A stretch of DNA of 64,000 nt from Anthostomella pinea (lineage: Eukaryota; Ascomycota; Sordariomycetes; Xylariales; Xylariaceae), in contig CAUWAG010000012.1 of assembly GCA_963556695.1 (NCBI GenBank), forward strand, positions 2,294,001-2,358,000. Direction: 5' to 3'. Below the pieces are notes generated by a model, which was not told the DNA's origin, did not search any database, and saw only the letters and a program-made list of their open reading frames with translations. Made by a program: the position numbers and the translations under genes. Every line of letters starts with the position of its first letter. The first letter of the stretch is position 1. Shown here piece by piece: positions 1 through 11,431 of this stretch.

Positions 1-817
1 TGCCGCCCTGGATATTACTCAGGAGGAGATCTTCTTCATGGAGGCGAAATCGATACTTGTACAGATCATGCGATCCATTCCGCAAAATAGCTCCGTCGCC
101 CGAAGGCCGCTACGCCTCGAGAGAATTGCCGACGCAGCAGCCACATCCCGGAACGACGCTGTGATGGTACGCAAGGGCATCCGGGCGATGGAACTACTCA
201 GCCAGTTGCAGGAAATGAAAGTCATCGACAAGTCGGATCAGTTCGGCCTTCTTAGGGACGAGGTCGAACAGGAACTGCAACATTTAGGATCATTGAAGGA
301 CGGTGTTCTTATCGAAACGCAGAAGCTCGAGGACGTGTACAAGACGATTCGGGACCATAACTCGTACCTTGTCGGCCAACTCGAGACATACAAGAGCTAT
401 CTACACAACGTACGCAGCCAGTCTGAGGGAACACGGCGGAAACAGCAGAAGCAACAGGTCCTCGGGCCGTACAAGTTCACCCACCAGCAGTTGGAGAAGG
501 AAGGTGTCATACAGAAGAGTAATGTTCCTGACAATAGGAGAGCGAACATCTATTTCAATTTCACCAGCCCCCTGCCGGGAACGTTTGTCATATCCCTGCA
601 CTACAAGGGTGAGTCAACCAAGTTATTTCGAAACTGTCCTTCACTAACAACATCAGGTCGTAATCGTGGGCTTCTAGAGCTTGATCTTAAGCTCGATGAC
701 CTACTGGAGATGCAGAAAGACAATCAGGATGATCTGGACCTCGAATACGTCCAGTTCAACGTCACGAAAGTGCTGACCTTGCTGAACAAGCGGTTTGCAA
801 GGAAGAAGGGTTGGTAA
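1..817 (+). CDS. RasGAP/IQGAP-type GTPase-activating protein, C-terminal part (5' end outside window)
   Basis: The frame is already open at base 2, so the gene enters from the left. One intron is inferred at 609-656 (GTGAGT..CAG, 48 bp). It is a multiple of three with no stop, so it can be read through by mistake. The spliced product ends with a RasGAP C-terminal domain: a coiled-coil-rich stretch, then GPYKFTHQQLEKEGVI, LDLDDLL-like and VLTLLNKRFARKKGW segments, which match the conserved end of fungal Gap1/IQGAP proteins. These proteins stimulate GTP hydrolysis on Ras-type GTPases or scaffold actin at the cell cortex. The catalytic GAP domain would lie upstream of the window. The stop is TAA at 815-817. 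The family call is good. Whether it is the Gap1 or the IQGAP (Rng2) paralogue cannot be decided from this fragment. Confidence 0.85.
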   Translation, partial: AALDITQEEIFFMEAKSILVQIMRSIPQNSSVARRPLRLERIADAAATSRNDAVMVRKGIRAMELLSQLQEMKVIDKSDQFGLLRDEVEQELQHLGSLKDGVLIETQKLEDVYKTIRDHNSYLVGQLETYKSYLHNVRSQSEGTRRKQQKQQVLGPYKFTHQQLEKEGVIQKSNVPDNRRANIYFNFTSPLPGTFVISLHYKGESTKLFRNCPSLTTSGRNRGLLELDLKLDDLLEMQKDNQDDLDLEYVQFNVTKVLTLLNKRFARKKGW

Positions 818-3800
818 AGCCTTGGCTCCGCATGGAGCAATCGGGCCTTCCCGGACTCTTGTATCCCTTGGCTTGCGCTGTCTTGGTTCGCGACATGGCG
901 TGGCGTTTTCGGCTCCTTACGACTTGATACCACTTTCTTTGATATACCTGAGCTTTCTGCTCTTTCGCCCCATTCCTCGTCTCGTGGTGCCGCCGCCGCG
1001 GTTCACCCTGCCGCCTGGTAATAGTCTTCTCGTCTTGGTCGATTACTTGCCACTCCTCCTGTCTGGCCAGAAACCTCCAACGACCCTCAAGTTGCAGACC
1101 GAAGGCCTCCATGACTATTCGCGGTGGCTCATCTCATCCAACAACCCTTGTTGTCTTCGATACTATTTTCACGAATTCCCTTCTCCACTACAACTCGGAT
1201 TTGGTGGCTTTTTGGTCTGTTACTGTCGACATGGTGTTCAAGGCGGCTTATTTGGTGAGGGTATCGAGGCAACGGCGCTGGAGGTCTCGGTGGCTTCGCT
1301 ACGCCACCTAGGAGAAACAGCGACATGAGGATACCGTTAATGATACACCATCTTATCCTCGGTGCCCCACACGGGGCATGAAGATGGAAGAAAGTGGCTA
1401 ATGGGACGTGGAGAAGATGTCTGCGTGCTTCTACTGCTGCGTGCGTTTTTCTCGGCCGGCTCGGCGGTTCCAGTACAGTTGTTGTTGAGTGCATTTCATC
1501 TCTTAGGGCGGGATTTTTGGGTCAGGTGCTTCTATACTTATCCGCGGACGACTTTTCGTATACATATGAGGCGGAATCGGACGTTTGAACGAAATGAGAC
1601 AGGAGGTGGAGGGAACACAAGGGTCACTAGACCATTGATTCCCCATTTCCAATGACGTGGATTGATGAATCCCATGAATGATTATATAGCTCGTGTATAA
1701 TACCACTTTACTTTACATTTTTGGCCCAGTGCTCGGAAGAGTTTGACTCCCCATGCATGCATGCGCTCACTTCGGCTATCTACATCCACGCGGTACCTGC
1801 TTTTCATGATCCACAAGGTACCAACAAGGAACGGTCGTCTTTTGTGAGGTTGGACTCACGACATCGGCACCATCAGACGGTCGATGAACATGGGGCCCCC
1901 CATCCGCCATCCAGGCAGGCCCTACACCACAATCGTGCGTGTTCGCGCTGCCGGCCTTCAGTTCCGCGTGCGGCGTGCTGCTCGAGGGGTCGGTCGCCGC
2001 CGTTCGGCGGCAACGTAACGCGAGACGCGGGCCCGCTGTTGAGCTTGACGGCGGCGTGTCGTAGCGCATGGTGATTTCGCGGTTCTGGTTCTTGATGTGT
2101 ATGGCTGTGTGTGTACGGGGGCGTGAGTGGGTTGGTAGGGATGTCTCTTCTGTACTGTATGCTGATATCTTTCTGCAGCCCCCGGCCGTCTTCAGGCCCG
2201 GGAGACCCGATCGCTGGAGCCCGGACCGGAGTGGGGCAGCAGAGAGAGGTCGGAATAGGGGTATGCATGATGAGATAAACGGACAATACAGATGATACGG
2301 GCTCGTCCCCCCATCAACATTGCTAGCAGTGTGTGCCGCTGAGCGTCAGCGTCCCCTTGTCCGGGCGGCCGATATATCCCGCCGCGCGCCAGGAATATGT
2401 ACCGCACGAGACATTGCGCACCGCGCCCTCCTATGAATTCTCGGCCGACGGGCCGGACCACTTCGCCTGGCCCGGATACATTTCCGTTCCCCAAACTCGG
2501 TACCCACGATACGTAGTTCATAATGCTCACGCTCTCCCCGCTGATTGCCAGTGGCAGCTACACATACGTGCTAACCATAGGATTTTTGCTCGTCAGCCCT
2601 CCCCCAGGTCCGCCGGCCCGGCCCGCAGCACGAAGTTCGTCTGGCTCTTGTAGATCTTGGTTCCTGTGTCTGCAAACCCCCTTCACGCGCTCGGCGGCCC
2701 CGCCGGAGCGGGCGCCGTTTTGTGCACGTTGTATTTGGGGTCCCAATCTGTGAGTTTGTTGGTGAAACATGTAGTAGCGGTCTTGCGTATATAGCAGCGC
2801 GGGCGCTTCGATGCTGGGGCCTGGGGTTGGGGTGGGTTGAGGACTGCACGGAGAAATCGTTCGGCCTGAGCTGTGGGATGCGTAGGCCGCTTTCGCGGTC
2901 TTCGGAGAGGAGTTAGGCGGTCCTGCTGAGGGAGCGGGTTCGATTGAGAGGTTGCTGTCGCGGCTTTGGTGCGAAAGGGGGCGGGAGTAGGTTTGATAGA
3001 CTGGGGGTAGGTAGGCTCTTAGTTGCTGGCGGTTCCTCATGATGTCTCCGGGATCTGTTTGAGGAGGGCGAGCGACCAGAGTATCTTAGGTTAAATGCCA
3101 TGTCGACTTCATCTTGCCTCGAGCCATCACCCGTCAGTAGTTAATCTGGCCCTGATTGACACAATAATGGTCTATCCAAGAGAGAATAAAACCCAACCCA
3201 CCATACTTCCCACACACACACCGTCCCACCGTCGCAACCCTTACCTTCGCCTCGCCGTAGTTTGAGCTATTCTTTCACAGTATGTCAGGAGTGCCTTGGG
3301 TCAAATCAGCCAGGTGTTCCCAGAATGGTTTCTGCTTATGCGACTGAAGTTTGCCAGCTTTGAGCTAAAAGCCAAACGGGCTGTGTGGGTAGAGTTCGTG
3401 GAATCATTCCAAGCATTACCTCGCCATTGGCGACTCTTGTGTGGATACTGGATTGAACTGGGTCTGTGTGAGTGTGTTTGGGCAATCTGCGGTCTGATCT
3501 CCAACCAATGTTTGGGCAGCTTCAAACACCGTCCGATGCGTGCCTCGACCTCCAAGATTAGCGGTGACAGGCCGGAAAGCTCTGACATGCGGATATACAC
3601 TGTGATTCTCCGTGCCATACGTGGAAGCTAGCAGAACATTCAAGTTCTGGTACGAACTTGAAGCTATGAGTTACGGCATGCGAAGCCCACCATGGTTTAC
3701 TCTGCGAGTTACAAATGTGAGCCACTTCGGCGCCTTTTCAGCAAACAATTATGCTCATGAGTACCTAAATACCGGCGTGCATTATTATTCACCTTGCCAA

Positions 3801-4514
3801 ATATTATTCACTTCTTAGGAGAGGCCAGCAACATGCTCATTTAACTGCCTAACACTCGTAGCTCTATGACAATCGGAGATTTGAATGTAGCCTCGTATGT
3901 CATAGATTCGTCTGGTTTTGCACACACTAAGCCACACTGTGGTTCACAAGGTCCCGCCATGCCGCTTGAAGACATGCCCCTTGATTCGTCATCAAAGAAT
4001 CGGCTACTGAGCAGACTCTGGAGACATTCACCAGGCCTCCGAATCCGCAGATCCCATCTCTTGGCCTTACCGGCCTCATCGCCTCGCTAATACACCGAAG
4101 TTCTGCTGGAACGAGGGTGTACTGGTAGCTATACAAGCATGTAACATTTTATATAGATGCCTTGGCGCATCTACGACTGCGAGTCCTTTCTATCGTTATG
4201 TATTACCGCCTATATGTGCATATTACACGACGAGCCTCGAACATCTCCTGGATGACTGAAGCTGGGCTTCTGACAGAACTCTCACAGGATATACACACTC
4301 ACTGTTTGGTCCGGCAACTCAAAGACTCCAGTCCTTTATCAGCAAATGCAAGAACACGTTTCTTGCAGCTACCGTTCCTCAAATTCATGTCGCTCCTTAC
4401 CCGCTCTGGTAGAGACCGAGTAGACAACACCACGACCAAACGAGAGCATATATATATATGTCGGTCACTGTCTACAATTCCCCAGAAAGTGCGAGCAGAC
4501 GGAAAGGTCCCACC
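818..4514. other. Intergenic, no supported gene
   Basis: About 3.7 kb without a convincing gene. The open frames here are short, overlap on both strands, and lack recognisable domains or spliceable continuations. The start should hold the 3' UTR of the RasGAP gene. A CA-rich leader-like stretch occurs near 3210-3260, but no good coding frame follows it. Confidence 0.55.
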
Positions 4515-6035
4515 ATGCCCATAGTGCAGAGACCAGTCTTGGGCTCTACGCCCACTATGGACCTGGACCCTATGGCCAGCCCGCAGGAAAACGTGGCCGT
4601 GAGTAGCACTTGAGACACTCCTACTTGCGTGCCTTTTCCTTCTACAAGGTTCTCGACCATGGGCTATGCATATTCCGGGCTCCTTCCAACCCCTAGCCTG
4701 GGCTTCCAGGATTGAGTTTCACGCAGCCTCTCTGGAGAATTACCTTGCTGACCTAAGATACTGCAGTGGAGAATAATCGTCGTGAATGCAGTCTTCAACC
4801 TCATCACGCTGGTCGTGGTGTCACTCCGCATCTACTCTCGAAAGATAACCAAAGTGGGCTTTGGCTATGATGATGGCTTCACCTGGGCTGCAGTGGTACT
4901 AGTCAATGTCATGTTGATGCAGGCTGCTTTCCGTACGTCATCGAGGGCGTCTGGGCAGAACCACTCCTGCATTCATCGGACAGCTCTAACGTACCTGGGG
5001 CTCAAGTCATCAGCCTGGACTTCGGGTACCACATCTCGTACATAGGAGAAGGGAATATTGAGAGTATATTTCGCGTAAGTTCCCCTACGAGCTCTAAGCC
5101 ATCTCACTGTGGGAAGCGATGGGACTGACCTACTCCACTCAGCTTCTCCTGGCGTTCAGAGTGTCATTCATCTTCCTCATCACCTTCGTCAAACTCAGCG
5201 CGCTGTCCTTCTACTTGCGAGTTTTCGTGGGACCCGGTATGCAAAGGCTTTGCAAGGTGCTGATCTGCGTTTTCGCAGTCTGGTGGCTTGCGAACTTCAT
5301 CCTAGAGTTCGCCATCTGTCACGGCCCGAACCAGCGATTCTGTCCACCAAGACAGTATATGGACATTGCTGTCTGCGTATTCAATGCAGTGGGAGACGTG
5401 GTCATCCTGCTGTTGCTGGTTCCACCCATCTGGAAGCTACAGATGAAGAAGAACACGAAAGTCGGTCTGACGGTTATCTTCACTCTGGGTCTCGCGTACG
5501 TCCTTTCCTTTCCTCTCCTACTGGCTTTACGGAATGGATGACTAATTCGCCAACCAGCACTCTCGCCATCGCACTCCTGCGATTCGATGCCATCATCGGT
5601 ACCGACTACACATTCGACATCGCAGGAACGGCGATGGCGTCCCTGAACTACGCGATCCTCGAGCCAAACCTTGCCATCCTTTGCATCAGTCTCCCGATAT
5701 TGAAGCCTGTATATCGCAAACTGCAAGACAGAGTCGACATCATCGCTAATCGTCTATCTTCCAAGATTGGGTTTAGACGGGCGTCTAGCTCTGAAACACT
5801 ACACGATGCCGGCCCCTCGCCTTTAGCAGCCTTCGAGCTTGAGGATCTCACACGAAGAAGGGGTTCCTCACTCCCACGCGTGCTTACGAATCGACTCGAC
5901 CACTGCATGGACCAAATTGCAACGCATACGTCGTTGCCAGTTCCGCCAATACGAACCGGGGCGAAGAGGGAAGTTCTGGTAGGCTTGAGCGCTCACGATG
6001 CCACCAATTCTAAGATGGGCCCTACAGAAGCTTAG
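4515..6035 (+). CDS. Pth11-like seven-transmembrane (fungal rhodopsin-domain) protein
   Basis: Five exons keep frame: 4515-4598, 4767-4932, 5007-5074, 5143-5495 and 5558-6035, giving 382 aa. The introns have GTGAGT, GTACGT, GTAAGT and GTACGT donors. The product is an integral membrane protein of the fungal rhodopsin-domain (Pth11-related) family. After a short N-terminus come hydrophobic helices, a conserved RIYSRK..GFGYDDGF loop after helix 1, the AICHGPNQRFC extracellular segment, helices through LLLLVPPIWKLQ, and a final helix block before a soluble, Ser/Arg-rich tail. Relatives sense surface or nutrient cues through G proteins or serve as accessory membrane proteins, but many have no known ligand. 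The second intron uses an AAG acceptor, chosen because it alone restores the frame into LISLDFGYHISY. It is not obviously part of the polyketide cluster. Confidence 0.8.
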
Positions 6036-7458
6036 GAGGCGCTTCTGAACTTTTATTGGTCTAGCACCAAGTGTCAGGAAGCATGCTGGGAACAAAGGAA
6101 CCCTGGATGTACATACACAGGGCCTCCACGCCTGATTAGTACTGTAGCTCCCTGCAGAACAACGAGTCTTTTCACCCCCAATATGGTTGGCCTTCTGTCA
6201 TCAAGTATCAATATTTGCCGTCTCTTGCTCCCGTAACTGTACTTGCGAATTGATATGGGTAACCGAAGCCGCAGGTAGAGCTTACTACCCCTGTTCAGCA
6301 AGCACGTGCAGTGTGATACCAACAGAAGCATGGTGATGGGACATACACTTAGTGTAGCCACGAGTGGACAACGCCGAACGAAGCACGACGAACTCGAAAT
6401 CCACTCATTTGGTGTCTGTCCTATCGAGGTGGGACTCTTGTCGCCGTGCCGTTGCGCACGAGGCCCGGATCTGAAAGTCTTGTTCTACACATGCCCACGC
6501 CGACACCTCTGCAGGAAAAGTCGACGTAGATGACGAGGGGAGGAATCGAACCGAACGCTGGGATGAAGAACTTGTGCTGAGAAGGAAACATTTGGCCAGA
6601 ATAAGATAGTTGACACGCAGGACTCATGACGAGATGACTATATCGTTCTGGCTTGGAGCCAAAGGTCGATAGTACGTACTACAAAACATGCCACTTTCAT
6701 TGGTTTCTGACTTGAGGCATCCGTGCAAAGATCCGTGTGTTTTTGATCATTGATGCGATTGTGCGCGGTATATGGTACCTACTCGTCGATCGCTTACCCG
6801 CAGAGAGCACTTGCACCTGGGCGTCCGTCGGAAGGACACCTTGCGTAGAGTTCGTACTGTGAAGGGAAAGTGGTGGCTAATGTAAGACATGGGCACCGAG
6901 CTCGGTCAAAAGTACGAAATGGGAGAAGGAGGCTGATAAGGGATCCACGATGGTCGTGTTTGCGATTGGCTGTCACATCCCGAGTGTCCGGAACAAGCGG
7001 TGCCCTAGCCTGTAGCCATGTTTGATTCGCTAGGACTACTTTGTGCCATGCGGCCCATGCCCTGCTCTTGTACAGAGAGGGTCTGACCATGCCGTATTGT
7101 CGCACCCCCCACCGTGGACTACCTTGGCGGTGCCTGATTGTGTCACACCCGGCAGGCAGTCTGTACCATGCAAAGCGGACCGCAAGAACACATCACATTC
7201 GCTTTCCGCCCGACGCTGGGAACACCGGCCTTCGGTATGACGGTTACTCGCAGGCCACGTCAAGGTGCCATGAGTAGGACCAGCTCGTGGTGGGCGGCTG
7301 GCAACTTGGCGGCAGAGTAAGACCCCAGACTTATATCTTGTGCGTGAAATTCTCCTCTTTGCCACCGCCTCCGTTGCGGCTCTATTTCTTCACCTTACCA
7401 ACATCACTCCACCTCACCCTACCAACGCCTCTCACTTTACCTTTTTCCAGCACAGGCA
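6036..7458. other. Intergenic, no supported gene
   Basis: About 1.4 kb with only short overlapping frames. Pyrimidine-rich sequence at about 7340-7455 looks like the leader and promoter-proximal region of the downstream hydrolase. Confidence 0.5.
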
Positions 7459-8308
7459 ATGGCCATATCTTCGCCGGTCATCTTGGTTATAGGAGGGGCT
7501 TGGCACGAACCCCTGTGTTATGGGTTGCTAATGACGCAGATCGAGGCCCTGGGCTACGAGTGTCTAGTACCACGCTTACCAACAGTCTGCGGAATCAGAG
7601 GTCTGACGTGGGAGGCCGACGTCGCTATGATCCACGAGCTCGTGCTTCCCCTATTCGAACAGGGCAAGGAGGTCGTCATCTGCGGTCACTCTTATGGGGG
7701 CATACCCGCCTGCGCCGCAACCGAGGGTCTCAGCGTGGGCGATCGTCTGAAGGCTGGACAACGCGGAGGTTTCCGGGCCATCATATACATGGCTGGCTTC
7801 GCTGTGCCAATGAAGGGGATGGATCTCGTGGAGACGCTGGGAGGCGTGTTGCCAGACTGGATGAGCCCAGAATTGCCGTTAAGGAAGGGTGTGAGTTGAA
7901 GCGGGTCCCAGTTCTCCACTCTTAAGTTGGACTAACATACACCAGAACTCGCTGTCGAGAGTCAAACCGGAAGCGAAGTCCATCTTTTACAATGACCTCC
8001 CCCACGAGGACGCTCAGGAATGGTACGACAGGCTTGTCACCCACTCACAGGACGCGGTTGAGGCACCGGTCCAGTACGTGGCAGCCGACCTGACTATGCC
8101 ACGCTACTACCTGATCTGTGAGCTGGACAGAGCGATATTGGTTGTGCTGCAGGAACAGCTTGTTGCTTCGATTCTTGGCATGAGGGTCAGGCGGATTGAG
8201 GCTGGTCATAGCCCATTTCTTTCACAGCCCGGCCGGACTGCCGAGTTGATAGTCGAAATGGCACAGGAGGCGGTGATGTGGGGAGTCGAAATGGGGCCAC
8301 GCCTTTGA
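7459..8308 (+). CDS. Alpha/beta hydrolase
   Basis: Two exons, 7459-7890 and 7946-8308, with a GTGAGT..CAG intron of 55 bp, encode 264 aa. The N-terminus SSPVILVIGGAWHEP is the first beta strand plus oxyanion-hole region of an alpha/beta hydrolase. The nucleophile elbow is GHSYGG with Ser78, and the catalytic His is in AGHSPFL near residue 232. The cap region lies between them (MAGFAVPMKGMDL). This arrangement is typical of small fungal esterase/hydrolase proteins of the AB_hydrolase_6 type, often annotated salicylate-esterase-like. There is no signal peptide, so it is probably cytosolic. The substrate is unknown. It lies 5 kb from the cluster and has no evident link to it. Confidence 0.85.
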
Positions 8309-9427
8309 AGATTGCGACAAGTTGGGAATGTGTCATGATCGATATATGATTAGATTGGAACTGATACTCAATGCCATGCTGTGTTCTTATCATCCACGTA
8401 CTGGATCAACGAAGGGAAATAGAGGCTGGAGGCATTGGCTCTGCTGGGCCCATACCCCAACCCCCTTTTGACGCGGAATACCAAGACGCGCATGGTCATG
8501 AGTATCGAAAGATAGCAATGCATGTCCAACCTGGATTTCAGGTCGTCACAAGATATGCCCACCCAGGGACACTCTCAAGTCCCTCGCCTAGATTAGCTGT
8601 GCATGACATCGAGGGCCGAAGAAAACACAGATGACGCGACGGCCTTGGGTGCTTGAAGGTGATGAGGTAATGTCATTGCACCCGCAAATAACGTATCTCC
8701 GTGAGCGGGCTCGGATGAGCAATGCACGGTGAATGATCGAATCAGACACAATCATGGAACTTCTGACCCTGATGTTTTCATCCTGGTGACTAGCCGGAAT
8801 ATATGAGCTGTGAGAAGTAGACCTGCAATGTAGCAGACCTTCAAAGTGAGACGAGACGAAGAGGATGCAGCCATACTTGGACAAGGATAGCGAGTCGAGG
8901 CGCTGATGCAGCCAACTACGATCGCTCAATCCCAAAACGGAATCAACAGATATTTCTTGGCTCGCAGCTTTGACTGGGTCATGTTGGTGTTGGCAGACCT
9001 CGCGAAACTGAGGACAAAGAAGTTGGTCGCATATCGCTCGGGAGTTGGTGTTATTCACAGAGCCAAAGCTCATCCGAACCCAACATTGCTCAACGACAAA
9101 GGAATGTTGGCTCCAATCCGCCTTCGTGTCACCAACACCAAAACTTTGAATGGCAACCCAAAGATACCATGTTTCAGATGGACTCGTGCTGCTTCCCACC
9201 TGTCTATAAGTATGGGCTCCGACTCGAGCCCAGGATACACCAAACCATGATTCAATCAGCACATCGCCGCAACAGTATCAAGAAGTCAGCACTCCACTCC
9301 CACTCAACGCTCACGAGTCGCAACGAACCACGCCTCAATCATACAACTCAACTTGCGCCTCTCCCACGAACGATACAACCACATACCACTATTTGCACGC
9401 ACCTGGAATAGCCCGTCCACTCTCAAC
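8309..9427. other. Intergenic; promoter/leader of a possible small gene at its right end
   Basis: A 224-codon frame on the minus strand (8588-9262) opens with GTG and has no recognisable domain, so I did not call it. From about 9196 a TATA-like CTATAAGTA is followed by a long C/A-rich leader, which fits a fungal 5' UTR for the small ORF at 9428. Confidence 0.45.
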
Positions 9428-9661
9428 ATGAGCAATTGCTGCTGTACAGGACCAAAAGAAAAACCGATGGAAAGATATCGCGTTTGGGAATCAGGATCCG
9501 TGCATTACTCAGAAAACGACCCGAATGGAGAAAATCGCGATCCGGCAGCAGATTCCCCACGTCCCCGGCGTTCTTCAGAAGACAGCCGAAAGCTGAGATA
9601 TCGCGTTCCGGCAGCAGATGTTACGAACCAACAAATACCACAGGCCCGTTGGCAGGCCTGA
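9428..9661 (+). CDS. Possible small protein, 77 aa
   Basis: An uninterrupted frame from ATG 9428 to TGA 9661. It begins MSNCCCTGPKEKP and is rich in Arg, Glu, Pro and Ser, with a repeated YRV element (RYRVWES and RYRVPAAD). The support is positional: a TATA-like site near 9203 and a C/A-rich, largely ATG-free leader directly before the ATG. There is no signal peptide, membrane segment or known family. The DNA inside carries two near-identical AATCGCG/TATCGCG..CCGGCAGCAGAT blocks, so it could instead be part of the repeat debris that follows it. Confidence 0.28.
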   Translation: MSNCCCTGPKEKPMERYRVWESGSVHYSENDPNGENRDPAADSPRPRRSSEDSRKLRYRVPAADVTNQQIPQARWQA

Positions 9662-9732
9662 AGGGAATAGGATGACCTACGAGGGAACCCAATCAGAACG
9701 GGGGCACAACACGAAACAGTGCAGGGCATCCA

Positions 9733-9765
9733 GGCACGTGATCCAGGGAGCCAGGATCACGTGAC
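9733..9765. repeat. Inverted repeat with CACGTG cores
   Basis: The left arm GGCACGTGATCC (9733-9744) and right arm GGATCACGTGAC (9754-9765) are complementary at 11 of 12 positions around a 9-bp spacer. Each arm contains CACGTG or its near match, an E-box type site. It sits just before the tandem hairpin repeat. Confidence 0.6.
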
Positions 9766-9769
9766 TAGA

Positions 9770-9855
9770 GTTGCTCATGTCTGCTTACGCGAGCAACGGT
9801 GAGCAAGGGAAGGTTGCTCACGTCTGATCCCGCGAGCAACAGTGAGCACGCCTCA
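9770..9855. repeat. Tandem 43-bp repeat, each unit a GTTGCTC/GAGCAAC hairpin
   Basis: Two head-to-tail units start at 9770 and 9813. Each opens with GTTGCTCA and has a matching GAGCAAC about 20 bases later, so each unit can fold into a 7-bp stem. A TATATAAGG box follows at about 9875. The arrangement resembles the enhancer and promoter part of an LTR, but no complete element is visible. Confidence 0.5.
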
Positions 9856-11116
9856 TTAGTGAGGGAGAGGTTGGATATATAAGGATAGACATTTCTTAAC
9901 TAGACAGATAGACAGTCTCTACCTTAATGATTAATCTAAGCATCTTAGCCAACCCTAAGGTGAGAGAAATCTCCTGACGACTCGACTATTCAGTGATCCC
10001 CTGGATCAGACTAAGCCCCAGCATCTGAGTGTCTTCTAGTTGACAGAAGCCTCTATCGTCCTTTGTGTTGACTTACCTCAGAACATGAACCCTATAGAAC
10101 CCTTTAGCCTTATAGGTTAGACGGCTCGTCACATAAAAGTTCTGTGCCAACCGAGAAGAAGGGGGTGGTGATGGTATTTGCGATTGGCCATCGGTAAGGA
10201 TAGAGGTGTGTTACTTTGGGATAGATCACAACGCAAATCTTGATCTATGGCCGAGCCTGGGACACTTGGGCGTGGTGTTGGGCGTGGTGTTGGGTAATGG
10301 GTCGGTTGATTTCACGGTGCACTGGTGTTTCTTTACTAGCATTTCCTGACAATTCATTCCATGGGTATGAAGCAAGGCACTTTTTCACACGGGCAGCCGT
10401 GTGCGGCTCTCCAAGAGCATCTTCCTTGACTGCATGTTGACATGGTGATCTACGCCGTTTCCCTCCCACACGACTGGATGTCCAATGTCAAGATATTTAC
10501 CTATTCGTAGGTACCAATGAGGGTCGCATCGTGACATGTTAGTGACGTGCCGCAACAGGTTCCGAATTCACCATTTTTTGCTCAAACGAGCTGTTTGCTT
10601 TGTCCGCGCAACAATTACCCGTACGTATGACTAGCAATGTCGTTTCCTGTCAGCCCTTCAATTGAAAACTTCATGGTGTCAACGGATACTCATACTAGCA
10701 TGTAGTTGGATACATCAAGATGGCGTTGAATGGCGCGCAAGCCACCGTGGCGTCAGGGAGATGGCAGTGCACTGCTCAGGGGTCACCTAGCCACCACATG
10801 CAACAAGACTTCAGAGCAACACAATCATTCAGAGCAACACAATCATCAAGATCAGCACTGTATACACGAACATCAACCACGATCAGGCTGTCAGCGCAAT
10901 TCAACACTTTCCCAGTTCCTTTCACGAACGTACTCAGCTCATCGCCGTTTCTCAGTAAATATTCATCTCCAATGCGCCTTGGGCCACGAACACCCACCCC
11001 AATACAGAGAAGATACCCCTCTCCATGTAGATCCTATTTGAAACAAGTGTAGCCGTGCCAGTATGAGTACATCCGTGTTTTCCCAATCACAAACGCCATA
11101 CCCTTCAGGGGCGCCA

Positions 11117-11342
11117 TGTTAGATTCTGGGCTACGTTAGCCCATCCATAGTCATCCTTCAGGATCACCATCTCCATTTGTGACTCTGTCACATACGTGGC
11201 CAATATAAGGCCACGTATCCTTTCCTTTAGTATCTTGGATATATACAGGGCCATTCTGGCCGCTCCAGAGTAGCTGGAATTCCTCTCCTTAATAGAACAC
11301 TTTGAAATCTCACACGCCACCCAATTGATAAGAGAGTCTAAC
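11117..11342. mobile_element. Possible solo LTR, about 226 bp
   Basis: The segment starts TGTTAGA and ends TCTAAC(G), a short terminal inverted match expected of an LTR with one mutated end base. It contains an AATATAAGG TATA-like box and a nearby AATAGA-type element. I see no clear target-site duplication and no internal coding region, so this stays tentative. Confidence 0.3.
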
Positions 11343-11431
11343 GAATGACGAGCTTCGCACCTTTACCACCCACCACGAATTCTCCATCCTGTACTCTGCC
11401 CCTGCAAGAGTGAGAATCAAATTTCATCAGG

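Larger units (their letters stand above)
9662..11431. other. Intergenic with repeat/LTR-like debris
   Basis: No supported gene. It contains a palindromic CACGTGATCC arm pair, a tandem hairpin repeat with a downstream TATA, a duplicated 18-bp block near 10810-10850 (TTCAGAGCAACACAATCA twice) and a possible solo LTR at 11117-11342. Together these suggest old transposon fragments rather than genes. Confidence 0.45.

Noticed and set aside
8588..9262. 224-codon minus-strand frame
   Set aside because: It opens with GTG, no ATG lies near the start, no domain or splice continuation is visible, and the plus strand there reads as promoter and leader of the small ORF.
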